From NCBI GenBank assembly GCA_003647825.1, contig QMNP01000100.1:1-6379 (forward strand): a stretch of DNA of 6,379 nt, given 5' to 3'. A program made the position numbers and the translations under genes. Numbering within the stretch: position 1 is the stretch's first letter; each line of letters opens with the position of its first letter. The notes below the pieces were generated by a model. The model was not told where the DNA came from and ran no database searches. It worked only from the letters and a program-made list of their open reading frames with translations. Source of the stretch: Candidatus Cloacimonadota bacterium (GTDB lineage: Bacteria > Cloacimonadota > Cloacimonadia > Cloacimonadales > TCS61). Positions 1 through 6,192 of the stretch are shown here, piece by piece.

Positions 1-754
1 GATGCCCATAAAAATTCCCGATATATCTCATAATTACATTTTTATTATTAGTTTTGGGAATTTCTTTGAAATCTTCTTCATCATAACCATTGTACATAAC
101 ATGAATCTTGTTACTTAGATGGCTGCCGAATTTCTGAATCAGTTCATCCTTCATTACAATTCCAACAGTTGTTATTAAACATGCATTATCTAAAAATCTT
201 TTTTCCCATCTCTCAGCATTTTTCTGCAGCAACCTTGTTGAATACCTTATATACGGATTTAATGTCCAATGATCTCGGTAATCAATTATCAAAGGAATAT
301 CATATTTTTTGCTTACTTTATAGGCCAGCAAACCACTTGTATAAGGACCCATTGTTGCCATAACTGCATCATATTTCTTAATTTTAACTTGTTGTGTTGC
401 AATTTTCCAGGCTCCTGGAAACCAACCAATTTTATCATCAATCGGAAACGAATTTCGGATTATTCGCTTAATTCTTTCAGGAGTGCCAAAATACACATTT
501 CTGGTGTTTTTTGTTTTTCCACCAACTTTTTTTAATATCGACATTGGATCTATAGATGGAGCTTGAAACAGATTTTCAGACATATCCTCTTTAGCCAGCT
601 CATCATCATAAGAATGGAAAACTATATCTTTAACCGTTATAACATCTGTGTTCCAGCCAAACTTCTTAAGATATTTAACTAATTTTACAGGACGCTGCAC
701 TCCCGGTCCACCCAGCGGCGGGTAAAAGTAGGCAAATAAAAGTAAATTCGGCAT
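1..754 (-). CDS. Glycosyltransferase, GT4-like (N-terminal 251 residues; 3' end beyond the left edge)
   Basis: The minus strand is open from an ATG at 754-752 to the left edge, giving 251 codons with no stop. The protein starts with a Rossmann strand (MPNLLLFAYFYPP) and a GGPGVQR loop (residues 15-21), followed by KLVKYLKKFGW and VIT. This is the usual opening of GT4-family, GT-B-fold glycosyltransferases. Further family-like features are DYRDHW (158-163), a YNGYDEEDF segment (221-229) near the interdomain linker, and YIGNFYG (244-250), which looks like the first strand of the second Rossmann domain. The catalytic and nucleotide-sugar-binding half lies outside the window. By family, it should transfer a sugar from a nucleotide-sugar donor onto a growing surface glycan on the cytoplasmic side of the membrane. 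It begins 2 nt after the stop of the deacetylase-like gene, so translational coupling is likely. Only a distant AAGG precedes the ATG. Donor and acceptor cannot be told from sequence. Confidence 0.9.
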   Translation of the reverse strand, partial: MPNLLLFAYFYPPLGGPGVQRPVKLVKYLKKFGWNTDVITVKDIVFHSYDDELAKEDMSENLFQAPSIDPMSILKKVGGKTKNTRNVYFGTPERIKRIIRNSFPIDDKIGWFPGAWKIATQQVKIKKYDAVMATMGPYTSGLLAYKVSKKYDIPLIIDYRDHWTLNPYIRYSTRLLQKNAERWEKRFLDNACLITTVGIVMKDELIQKFGSHLSNKIHVMYNGYDEEDFKEIPKTNNKNVIMRYIGNFYGH

Positions 755-756
755 AA

Positions 757-2442
757 TTAGTTGGAACCTTGTTCCAGAATTATCTGAACTTTTTTATCCG
801 GCATTACATTTTTAAATTTTATACAATTCTCTTCAATCTCCGCATCTAATCCAACTACTTCCTTGATAATTACATTACCATATACAACGAGTGTACAACT
901 TTCAATTCTCTCTGGAAAATAGAGATCAACTGTATTCTGATATTCACTAATTTCCAGATTTTCTCTTCTCCGCCACCAATCAGCAATCTCAAGTAGAGTT
1001 CCATTAAAAAAATTCTGCGATTTAAGCTGAGACAGCAAAGCAGAAAATAGTTCAATATCATAATCTAATTCTGTGAAATTTGAAATTGAAAAATTAAAAT
1101 TCAGCAATCCATTTGTTATTTTAATTGAACTAATGATATCTGTAAGAAGTTCCATAGCACTATCTTGTGAAATTACTTTGGTTTGAGATAACAGAAGATG
1201 TTCATCAGAAAAAACTATAGGAAGTTCCAGGTTTTTGCAGCTGTAATAGCCGTTATCAGATTTAATGCCATTATCGATGAAAGTGTGAAATGGAAAACCT
1301 AAACCATTTACAAATCCAGGATTATCATTAGACATTCGAGAAGAATCATAGGCAAAATTGTTTTTTGAAACCAATTCATCAGTTACTTTATATTCGTAGA
1401 GATATCCGTTTTGTCTGACACCAATTTTCTCTCTTAAAGTAATTTGAGCTATTTTCTGTTTTTGCCTTTTTAGAATATCGTTATTATGCGATTTTCTGGA
1501 AGCTAATAAAGCAATCTCATGCCCAGTTTCTATTAATAGTTCTATTTCTTCCGCAACCTCTTTGCTGTTTATTCTGTAATCCACATCTTCACTGGTCTCA
1601 GATTCGGTTCCCCAAAAATATGTACTTCTAATATTGAACTGATCTTCAGCATCTCTTATCAGGTCAAAATTCCAATACTCTTCGATATTTGTAGTTAAAT
1701 ATTTAATTTTGCTAATCAGATTTTCGAAAAGATATTTGATCTTATAAAACAGGAGTAAATCTTCATAAGCACTTTTCATGATTTTGCCAGCATTCCATTT
1801 CTGCAATTTATCAACGTTATGAGATATTGCAAAAGCGCCCGACTCACCATTGGGCCAGTATTCTTTTTTTATTAAAAAAATATTCCCGCGGGAATTCACT
1901 GCATCAATTAAACATTGCTCGATTAGCCAGCAGAAATGGTTTAAATGTGGTGTTAGAGGATTATCTCCTAATTTTACTTGATCAAGAGATTTATCATGAT
2001 CTACTGTAATAGACTGAAAATTTGTAAGATTGAAAAAGATATTACCTATCAGATCGAATTTGAATGTACCATAAAAAAGTTCTTCATCCTGATAGTAATT
2101 AATAGGTACTTCAAAATCATTGAAAGATAATACCGGAACAGCTTTGTGTAATGTTAATTCTTTGCGCCAGGTACTTAGGTCTTTCTTCTTTATGCTTCCT
2201 GGAATTAACAATTCCTGATCGCAGGGAATAAATACAAGAGCTTTGCGCATTGCCAGAATGTATGCTTCTTTTAGATTTGGTTCTACCAATCCGTAAAACA
2301 CTAAAATATCTTTTTCCAGCAGCTGCTCAAGCCTGTTTATATATTTGAATTCATAGCCCAGTGTTTTGAAAATGAAATCAAATGAATACTTGATCTCATG
2401 GCTAAATTTTTCTAAAGTATTATCTATATAAACAGCTATCAT
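757..2442 (-). CDS. Polysaccharide deacetylase-like (NodB/CE4-related) protein with degenerate active site
   Basis: This is a 561-residue cytoplasmic-looking protein with no signal peptide or membrane segment. Residues 1 to about 190 form an alpha/beta N-terminal module like those preceding the deacetylase domain in Bacteroidota-type proteins. The NodB-like part, about 195-490, shows the family skeleton: WPNGESGAFAISHNVDKL (196-213), GHEIALLAS (307-315), GVRQ (341-344), FAYDSS (363-368), GFPFHTF (382-388) and IADWWRRRENL (486-496). Family members normally have THDVD at the first motif and GHEIGLHGS at the second. Here N209 replaces the first Asp and L313 replaces the His. A His-containing LxxH-type motif near 447-453 is also not evident. 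D211 is kept. The protein may therefore be catalytically weak or inactive, although the fold assignment is fairly secure. It lies between a PPC-domain gene (25 nt upstream) and a glycosyltransferase (2 nt downstream), which suggests a role in surface glycan synthesis. No Shine-Dalgarno is visible before the ATG, so the start is provisional. Confidence 0.78.
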   Translation of the reverse strand: MIAVYIDNTLEKFSHEIKYSFDFIFKTLGYEFKYINRLEQLLEKDILVFYGLVEPNLKEAYILAMRKALVFIPCDQELLIPGSIKKKDLSTWRKELTLHKAVPVLSFNDFEVPINYYQDEELFYGTFKFDLIGNIFFNLTNFQSITVDHDKSLDQVKLGDNPLTPHLNHFCWLIEQCLIDAVNSRGNIFLIKKEYWPNGESGAFAISHNVDKLQKWNAGKIMKSAYEDLLLFYKIKYLFENLISKIKYLTTNIEEYWNFDLIRDAEDQFNIRSTYFWGTESETSEDVDYRINSKEVAEEIELLIETGHEIALLASRKSHNNDILKRQKQKIAQITLREKIGVRQNGYLYEYKVTDELVSKNNFAYDSSRMSNDNPGFVNGLGFPFHTFIDNGIKSDNGYYSCKNLELPIVFSDEHLLLSQTKVISQDSAMELLTDIISSIKITNGLLNFNFSISNFTELDYDIELFSALLSQLKSQNFFNGTLLEIADWWRRRENLEISEYQNTVDLYFPERIESCTLVVYGNVIIKEVVGLDAEIEENCIKFKNVMPDKKVQIILEQGSN

Positions 2443-2463
2443 ATATAACTTTTAATTACAAAA

Positions 2464-2477
2464 GCAACTATAGTTGC
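2464..2477 (-). repeat. 14-bp perfect palindrome over the PPC stop codon; possible weak attenuator
   Basis: GCAACTATAGTTGC is a perfect palindrome that includes the TAG stop of the PPC gene (2470-2468). In minus-strand RNA it could fold as a 5-bp stem (GCAAC/GTTGC) with a TATA loop, followed by UUUUG. It lies at the junction with the deacetylase-like gene. The stem is short and A+U-rich, so it would at most be a weak terminator. It could also be a protein-binding site or chance. Confidence 0.35.
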
Positions 2478-2887
2478 AACAAATTGATACCAATGTTTTT
2501 ATCGAGTCGGCGATTTGCTTCTCCTTCGAATTCCTCGATAATTACTTCACAGGTTGCAGAAACAATCGCTTCATTAAGATGGCCACCATAAGTCTGATTT
2601 TTTTCATTGGCAAGATTTATATGTACATGCAGATAAATTTTATCATTCATCGTTGTAATATTTCCCAGAAGTGATGTGATCTCAAAATCTCCCTTTAGCA
2701 CTGTCGAATGATATTGTTTTTTGTTCATCTCAAAAAAACCGATCGTAGCTTTCCTCACAGCTCCAATACCCGAAATCTTGCCCAATCGAATCTGATTCTC
2801 GTCGCAAATCTTTTGCAGCACTGTTACTATTTCTTCTCCGCTGTCGATCCTTACAAAATATATTTTATCAATTTTCTTAAATTTCAT
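2468..2887 (-). CDS. PPC (PCC/DUF296) domain protein, putative DNA-binding protein
   Basis: The 139-residue product consists of a single PPC domain (plants and prokaryotes conserved, DUF296). Visible family features are FVRIDSGEEI (11-20), SGIGAV (39-44), the GFFEMNKKQYH segment (50-60), GDFEITSLLGNIT (66-78), HVHI (87-90), GGHL (101-104), SATCEVIIEE (110-119) and a closing IGINLLQL. H87, H89 and H103 are the conserved histidines that could bind a metal. Bacterial single-domain members are usually 130-150 residues, form trimers, and are often annotated as DNA-binding, but their actual role is poorly known. I chose the ATG at 2887 because GAGGG sits 5 nt before it and the domain starts there. 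The upstream ATG at 2920 (11 residues longer) has no ribosome binding site and lies at the predicted transcription start. The gene is the first of three on the minus strand. A direct role in glycan synthesis is not indicated, and it could be a regulator of the operon. Confidence 0.88.
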   Translation of the reverse strand: MKFKKIDKIYFVRIDSGEEIVTVLQKICDENQIRLGKISGIGAVRKATIGFFEMNKKQYHSTVLKGDFEITSLLGNITTMNDKIYLHVHINLANEKNQTYGGHLNEAIVSATCEVIIEEFEGEANRRLDKNIGINLLQL

Positions 2888-2892
2888 TCTTA

Positions 2893-2897
2893 CCCTC
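2893..2897 (-). promoter_or_regulatory. Ribosome binding site deciding the PPC gene start
   Basis: Minus-strand GAGGG is followed by a 5-nt spacer (TAAGA) and then ATG. No comparable site precedes the two more upstream in-frame ATGs (at 2920 and 2899), so it supports the 139-residue form. Confidence 0.65.
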
Positions 2898-2925
2898 ATA
2901 CTGTCTGAATATAAATTCATAATTT

Positions 2926-2954
2926 ATAATATTCTTTTTTACCGAATTTATTAA
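2926..2954 (-). promoter_or_regulatory. Candidate promoter of the PPC-deacetylase-glycosyltransferase operon
   Basis: On the minus strand, TTAATA (2954-2949) and TATTAT (2931-2926) are separated by exactly 17 nt. These match the sigma-70 consensus at 4/6 and 5/6 positions. The expected start near 2919 would give a leader of about 30 nt that includes the GAGGG site. The region is so AT-rich that chance matches are common. Confidence 0.4.
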
Positions 2955-3072
2955 CAGCAAAATATTTAAATAATGTGTTGTTTGTCTAATATAATTTTAG
3001 AGTTTATTATATATATATTAAGATATTGATTTTTAATTGACATAAAAAGGTCTGAAATGGGAATTGTAAAAC

Positions 3073-3093
3073 AGCTTCTACTTGTATGAAGCT
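3073..3093. repeat. Inverted repeat in the ppdK leader (possible operator or hairpin)
   Basis: AGCTTC (3073-3078) and GAAGCT (3088-3093) form a perfect 6-bp inverted repeat around a 9-nt centre. It lies 45 nt before the ppdK ATG and 30 nt after the TTGACA at 3037. It could be an operator or a short leader hairpin. No T-tract follows, so it is not a terminator. Confidence 0.4.
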
Positions 3094-3124
3094 AATTGCG
3101 TATTTAATTACATTATAAATAGTT

Positions 3125-3130
3125 AAGGAG
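3125..3130 (+). promoter_or_regulatory. Strong ribosome binding site of ppdK
   Basis: AAGGAG followed by a 7-nt spacer and ATG at 3138. This near-ideal Shine-Dalgarno site fixes the ppdK start and suggests high expression. Confidence 0.9.
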
Positions 3131-3137
3131 ATATAAG

Positions 3138-5858
3138 ATGGACAGAAAAAACGTTTATACGTTTGGTAATGGCCAGGCGGAAGGTAAAGCAGAAATGAAG
3201 AACCTTCTGGGTGGAAAGGGAGCAAATCTTGCTGAGATGAACCTGATCGGAGTTCCTGTTCCTGCTGGATTCACCATTACAACTGAAGTTTGTACAGATT
3301 ACAATCTGCGAGGAAGAGATGCTGTTGTTGCAGCTATAAAAGAAGAAGTTGAAGCAGCAGTTAAAGCTACAGAAGAAGTGATGAATGCAAAATTTGATGC
3401 AAAGGATGGTTCATTTCCACTGTTAGTATCTGTTCGTTCAGGTGCACGTACTTCTATGCCTGGCATGATGGATACAGTTCTTAATCTGGGTATGAATGAT
3501 GAAACAGTAAAGATAATTGCTGAAAAATCTGGAAATGCAAAATTCGCCTATGATTCATACCGTCGTTTCATTCACATGTACGGTGATGTGGTTATGGGCG
3601 TTGAAGCTGAAGAAGGACAACACAATCCTTTCGAAGTTGTACTTGATGCAATGAAAGAAGCAAAAGGATATAAAGTAGATACGCAACTAACTGTTGAAGA
3701 TCTAAAAGAGCTTGTGGAACAATATAAAGCTGTTGTTAGAAAACATGCCGGGGTTGATTTCCCAACCAATCCCTGGGATCAGCTTTGGGGTGCTATTTGT
3801 GCCGTTTTCGATTCTTGGAATACAGAAAGAGCAATTCTTTATCGCAGAATGGAAAATATTCCTTCAGAATGGGGAACCGCAGTAAATGTACAGGCAATGG
3901 TTTATGGTAACATGGGTGATACTTCTGCCACAGGCGTTTGTTTCTCTCGTGATGCTGCAACAGGTGAAAATATCTTCAACGGTGAATACCTTATTAATGC
4001 ACAAGGTGAAGATGTGGTTGCTGGTGTTCGTACTCCTCTTGAAATTACAAAAATCGGTTCAAAACGCTGGGCAGAGCGTAACGGTACTCCAGAAGAAGTT
4101 CGTGCTCGCGATTTCGCTTCATTGGAAGAAGCTATGCCAGAATTGTATGCTCAATTATATGACGTTCAGCAAAAGCTGGAAGATCATTATCATGATATGC
4201 AGGATATGGAATTTACTATCCAAGATGGAAAACTCTGGATGTTGCAAACACGTAACGGTAAACGTACCGGTGCCGCTATGGTAAAAATGGCTGTAGATAT
4301 GTTAGACGAAGGTTTGATCGACGAGAAAACTGCCATCTTACGTCAAGATCCTAACAAATTAGATGAATTGTTACATCCTGTTTTTGATAGTACCGCTATT
4401 GCTGCTGCAAAGGAACTTTCTAAAGGTTTGCCAGCTTCTCCTGGAGCAGCTACAGGGCAAATCGTATTTTCTGCTGAAACTGCCGAACAGTGGGCTGCTG
4501 AAGGCAAGAAAGTAATTCTAGTTCGCCGTGAGACTTCTCCGGAAGATTTAAAGGGAATGTATGCTGCCGAAGGTATTCTTACCGAACGTGGTGGAATGAC
4601 TTCTCACGCTGCTGTTGTTGCACGTGGAATGGGTAAATGCTGCATCTCTTCTGCTGCTAGTGTTTCTGTTACAGGATCTGCAATGACTATCAATAGTGTA
4701 GAATACAAAGAAGGTGATTTCATCTCCCTGAATGGAACAACCGGTATTGTGTACGAAGGCAAAGTAGCTACAATCACACCAGCTTTAGATGGTGATTTTG
4801 GTAAGTTAATGGATTTAGCTGAGAAAAACACCAGAATGTACGTTCGAACAAATGCAGACACTCCGGCTGATGCAAAAGCTGCACGCGAATTTGGAGCAAA
4901 AGGAATTGGTCTTACTCGTACAGAACACATGTTCTTTGAAGGTGACCGTATCTGGGCTATCCGTGAAATGATTCTTGCTGATGATGCTGAAGGCCGCAAA
5001 GCAGCTTTAGCTAAATTATTACCTATCCAGCGCAAAGATTTCTACGGAATTCTGAAAGCTATGGATGGATTCGGAGTAACCATTCGTTTACTTGACCCGC
5101 CCTTACACGAATTTACTCCCAACGATACAGAATCTCAAACTGAGATGGCTGAAAAATTAGGTGTTGCTTTTGACATTGTAAAAGCAAAAGTTGAAGCACT
5201 ACATGAAATCAATCCAATGCTGGGACACCGTGGTTGTCGTTTAGGAAACACCTATCCGGAAATTACTGAAATGCAGGCTAGGGCGATTATCGAAGCTGCT
5301 TGTGATCTTAAGAAAGAAGGATTTGATCCTAAACCAGAAATTATGGTTCCACTTATTGGCACAATGAGAGAATTCACCATGCAGGAAGAAATTATTCGCA
5401 CAACAGCCGCTGCTGTGTTTGCCGAGAAAGGTATCAAAGTTGACTTCCTTGTAGGAACAATGATCGAGATTCCTCGTGCTGCCTTAGTTGCCGATACTAT
5501 CGCTAAACACGCTGAATTTTTCTCTTTTGGAACCAATGACCTCACTCAAATGGGATTCGGTTACTCACGTGATGATGCAGGTAAATTCTTACCCATTTAT
5601 ATTGAAAAAGGTATCCTGAAACACGATCCTTTCCAAGTATTAGATCAGGAAGGTATTGGTCAATTAGTTCAGATGGGCTGCGAAAAAGGAAAAGCTGCCC
5701 GATCAAATCTGAAATTAGGGATCTGTGGAGAGCACGGTGGTGAGCCATCATCGGTAAAATTCTGCCATAGTGTAGGAATGGACTATGTTTCATGTTCTCC
5801 ATTCCGTGTACCAATTGCTCGTCTTGCTGCTGCACAAGCTGCTTTAGAACAAGCATAA
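3138..5858 (+). CDS. ppdK: Pyruvate, phosphate dikinase (EC 2.7.9.1)
   Basis: This cytoplasmic enzyme interconverts ATP, phosphate and pyruvate with AMP, pyrophosphate and phosphoenolpyruvate. In anaerobes it often works in the glycolytic direction. The 906-residue product is complete, with all three domains. The N-terminal ATP-grasp nucleotide domain (about 1-380) contains GGKGANLAEM (25-34), SVRSGARTSMPGMMD (98-112) and INAQGEDVVAGVRTP (286-300). The central phosphohistidine domain (about 420-540) has GGMTSHAAVVARGMG (485-499) with phosphoryl-carrier His490. The C-terminal PEP/pyruvate TIM barrel has GLTRTEHMFF (591-600), IRLLDPPLHEF (649-659), GHRGCRL (696-702), IEIPRAA (776-782), GTNDLTQ (798-804) and GICGEHGG (861-868) with catalytic Cys863. 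It is about 30 residues longer than the classic 874-residue clostridial enzyme as I recall it. Most of the extra length falls around 302-328, within the nucleotide domain, as in many other bacterial forms. The gene has its own strong ribosome binding site and terminator, and appears monocistronic and unrelated to the divergent glycan operon. Confidence 0.98.
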   Translation: MDRKNVYTFGNGQAEGKAEMKNLLGGKGANLAEMNLIGVPVPAGFTITTEVCTDYNLRGRDAVVAAIKEEVEAAVKATEEVMNAKFDAKDGSFPLLVSVRSGARTSMPGMMDTVLNLGMNDETVKIIAEKSGNAKFAYDSYRRFIHMYGDVVMGVEAEEGQHNPFEVVLDAMKEAKGYKVDTQLTVEDLKELVEQYKAVVRKHAGVDFPTNPWDQLWGAICAVFDSWNTERAILYRRMENIPSEWGTAVNVQAMVYGNMGDTSATGVCFSRDAATGENIFNGEYLINAQGEDVVAGVRTPLEITKIGSKRWAERNGTPEEVRARDFASLEEAMPELYAQLYDVQQKLEDHYHDMQDMEFTIQDGKLWMLQTRNGKRTGAAMVKMAVDMLDEGLIDEKTAILRQDPNKLDELLHPVFDSTAIAAAKELSKGLPASPGAATGQIVFSAETAEQWAAEGKKVILVRRETSPEDLKGMYAAEGILTERGGMTSHAAVVARGMGKCCISSAASVSVTGSAMTINSVEYKEGDFISLNGTTGIVYEGKVATITPALDGDFGKLMDLAEKNTRMYVRTNADTPADAKAAREFGAKGIGLTRTEHMFFEGDRIWAIREMILADDAEGRKAALAKLLPIQRKDFYGILKAMDGFGVTIRLLDPPLHEFTPNDTESQTEMAEKLGVAFDIVKAKVEALHEINPMLGHRGCRLGNTYPEITEMQARAIIEAACDLKKEGFDPKPEIMVPLIGTMREFTMQEEIIRTTAAAVFAEKGIKVDFLVGTMIEIPRAALVADTIAKHAEFFSFGTNDLTQMGFGYSRDDAGKFLPIYIEKGILKHDPFQVLDQEGIGQLVQMGCEKGKAARSNLKLGICGEHGGEPSSVKFCHSVGMDYVSCSPFRVPIARLAAAQAALEQA

Positions 5859-5877
5859 TTCAGTATAATAATATATT

Positions 5878-5906
5878 AAGCCTTCCAATTTGCGGAAGGC
5901 TTTTTT
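5878..5906 (+). terminator. Intrinsic terminator of ppdK
   Basis: A perfect 9-bp stem (AAGCCTTCC at 5878-5886 and GGAAGGCTT at 5894-5902) closes a 7-nt loop, and its 3' arm runs into six T residues (5901-5906). It begins 20 nt after the ppdK stop. It is one-directional: no T-tract follows the stem on the minus strand. Confidence 0.93.
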
Positions 5907-5943
5907 GTTTCCTCTTTTATTGGAACTATCCAATTTTTATTAT

Positions 5944-6010
5944 GTCATCCTCGCGGAAGCGGGGATCTCTTTTTTTACATCATAGATTCCCGATCGTAGT
6001 CGGGAATGAC
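5944..6010. repeat. Head-to-head pair of REP-like palindromic units (BIME-like)
   Basis: The plus-strand unit starts GTCAT at 5944 and has an 8-bp stem (5947-5954 with 5959-5966, one G-U pair) closed by a GGAA tetraloop. The minus-strand unit starts GTCAT at 6010 and has a perfect 8-bp stem, ATTCCCGA (5986-5993) with TCGGGAAT (6000-6007), around a 6-nt loop. Both units read GTCAT-hairpin-ATCT from their outer ends and face each other across about 16 nt. The layout resembles paired REP elements, which are usually mobilised by REP-associated tyrosine transposases. None is encoded here. Confidence 0.7.
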
Positions 6011-6016
6011 ATCTTT

Positions 6017-6111
6017 GTCTCTCTGAGGAATTCTTCAAAGGCATTCGACGAAGAGTCTGTTACGGAAGTAGATTCTTCGTTAGTTAGATTGAAAGAATCT
6101 CTCAGAATGAC
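6017..6111. repeat. 95-nt imperfect palindrome with GTC...GAC ends
   Basis: The outer arms pair TCTGAG (6022-6027) with CTCAGA (6101-6106), TTCTT (6031-6035) with AAGAA (6093-6097), and CAA with TTG. The inner stem is 11 bp with one G-U pair: ACGAAGAGTCT (6048-6058) with AGATTCTTCGT (6070-6080). The ends are GTC (6017) and GAC (6111), and the minus strand begins GTCATTCTGAG. I recall GTCATTCTGAG and CGAAGAATCT as parts of a dispersed intergenic repeat in related genomes, but could not check. Apparent open frames here are accidental. Confidence 0.65.
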
Positions 6112-6137
6112 ACTTATATTTATATAACGATCAATAA

Positions 6138-6183
6138 CCTTGCGAAGGTCGAACAAGCAAGAAGCACTAAAACCTTCGCAAGG
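6138..6183. repeat. Inverted repeat with perfect 12-bp arms just past the convergent gene's stop
   Basis: CCTTGCGAAGGT (6138-6149) and ACCTTCGCAAGG (6172-6183) are perfect reverse complements around a 22-nt loop. Each arm is itself nearly palindromic (CCTT-3 nt-AAGG), so each can also fold alone. It begins 9 nt after the minus-strand gene's stop (6195-6193). It may act as a 3' hairpin or rho-independent-like stop for that gene, but no strong U-tract follows. It is probably a dispersed repeat. Confidence 0.6.
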
Positions 6184-6192
6184 ATCATACAT

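Larger units (their letters stand above)
2888..3137. other. Divergent intergenic control region, very AT-rich
   Basis: This gene-free stretch separates the minus-strand glycan operon from ppdK. From 2921 to 3040 I count 17 G or C in 120 bases, so about 86% A+T, including a TA run at 3007-3019. It should carry the promoters for both directions. The plus-strand promoter is not clear. TTGACA at 3037-3042 has no good -10 at 16-18 nt. TATAAT at 2990-2995 has no good -35. TTGTAT (3082-3087) with TAATTA (3105-3110) has 17-nt spacing but a poor -10. No small gene or known riboswitch was recognised. Confidence 0.6.

Noticed and set aside
2888..2920. Eleven extra N-terminal residues on the PPC protein from the ATG at 2920
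   Set aside because: There is no Shine-Dalgarno before that ATG, it coincides with the predicted transcription start, and the family domain begins at the ATG at 2887.
2990..2995. Perfect TATAAT on the plus strand as a ppdK -10 box
   Set aside because: No acceptable -35 lies 16-18 nt upstream, and matches are expected by chance in DNA this AT-rich.
3037..3042. Perfect TTGACA as the ppdK -35 box
   Set aside because: Nothing resembling TATAAT lies 15-19 nt downstream; the nearest candidate needs a 21-nt spacer. It is mentioned but not called as a promoter.
3007..3225. 72-codon minus-strand open frame across the ppdK start
   Set aside because: It overlaps the ppdK ribosome binding site and coding start antisense, has low-complexity ends, and shows no family resemblance.
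5919..5934. ATTGG-6 nt-CCAAT followed by five T residues, as a second terminator
   Set aside because: The stem is only 5 bp and AT-rich; the preceding 9-bp terminator is sufficient.
5792..6127. 111-codon plus-strand open frame running from the ppdK 3' end through the repeats
   Set aside because: It overlaps ppdK in another frame, crosses the terminator hairpin and the palindromes, and has no ribosome binding site.
5944..6183. CRISPR array
   Set aside because: The repeats are not identical or regularly spaced, are inverted rather than direct, and there are no spacers or cas genes.
5980..6192. 70-codon minus-strand open frame
   Set aside because: It is composed almost entirely of palindromic repeat sequence and lies directly past the stop of the sorting-domain gene; no protein family features are visible.
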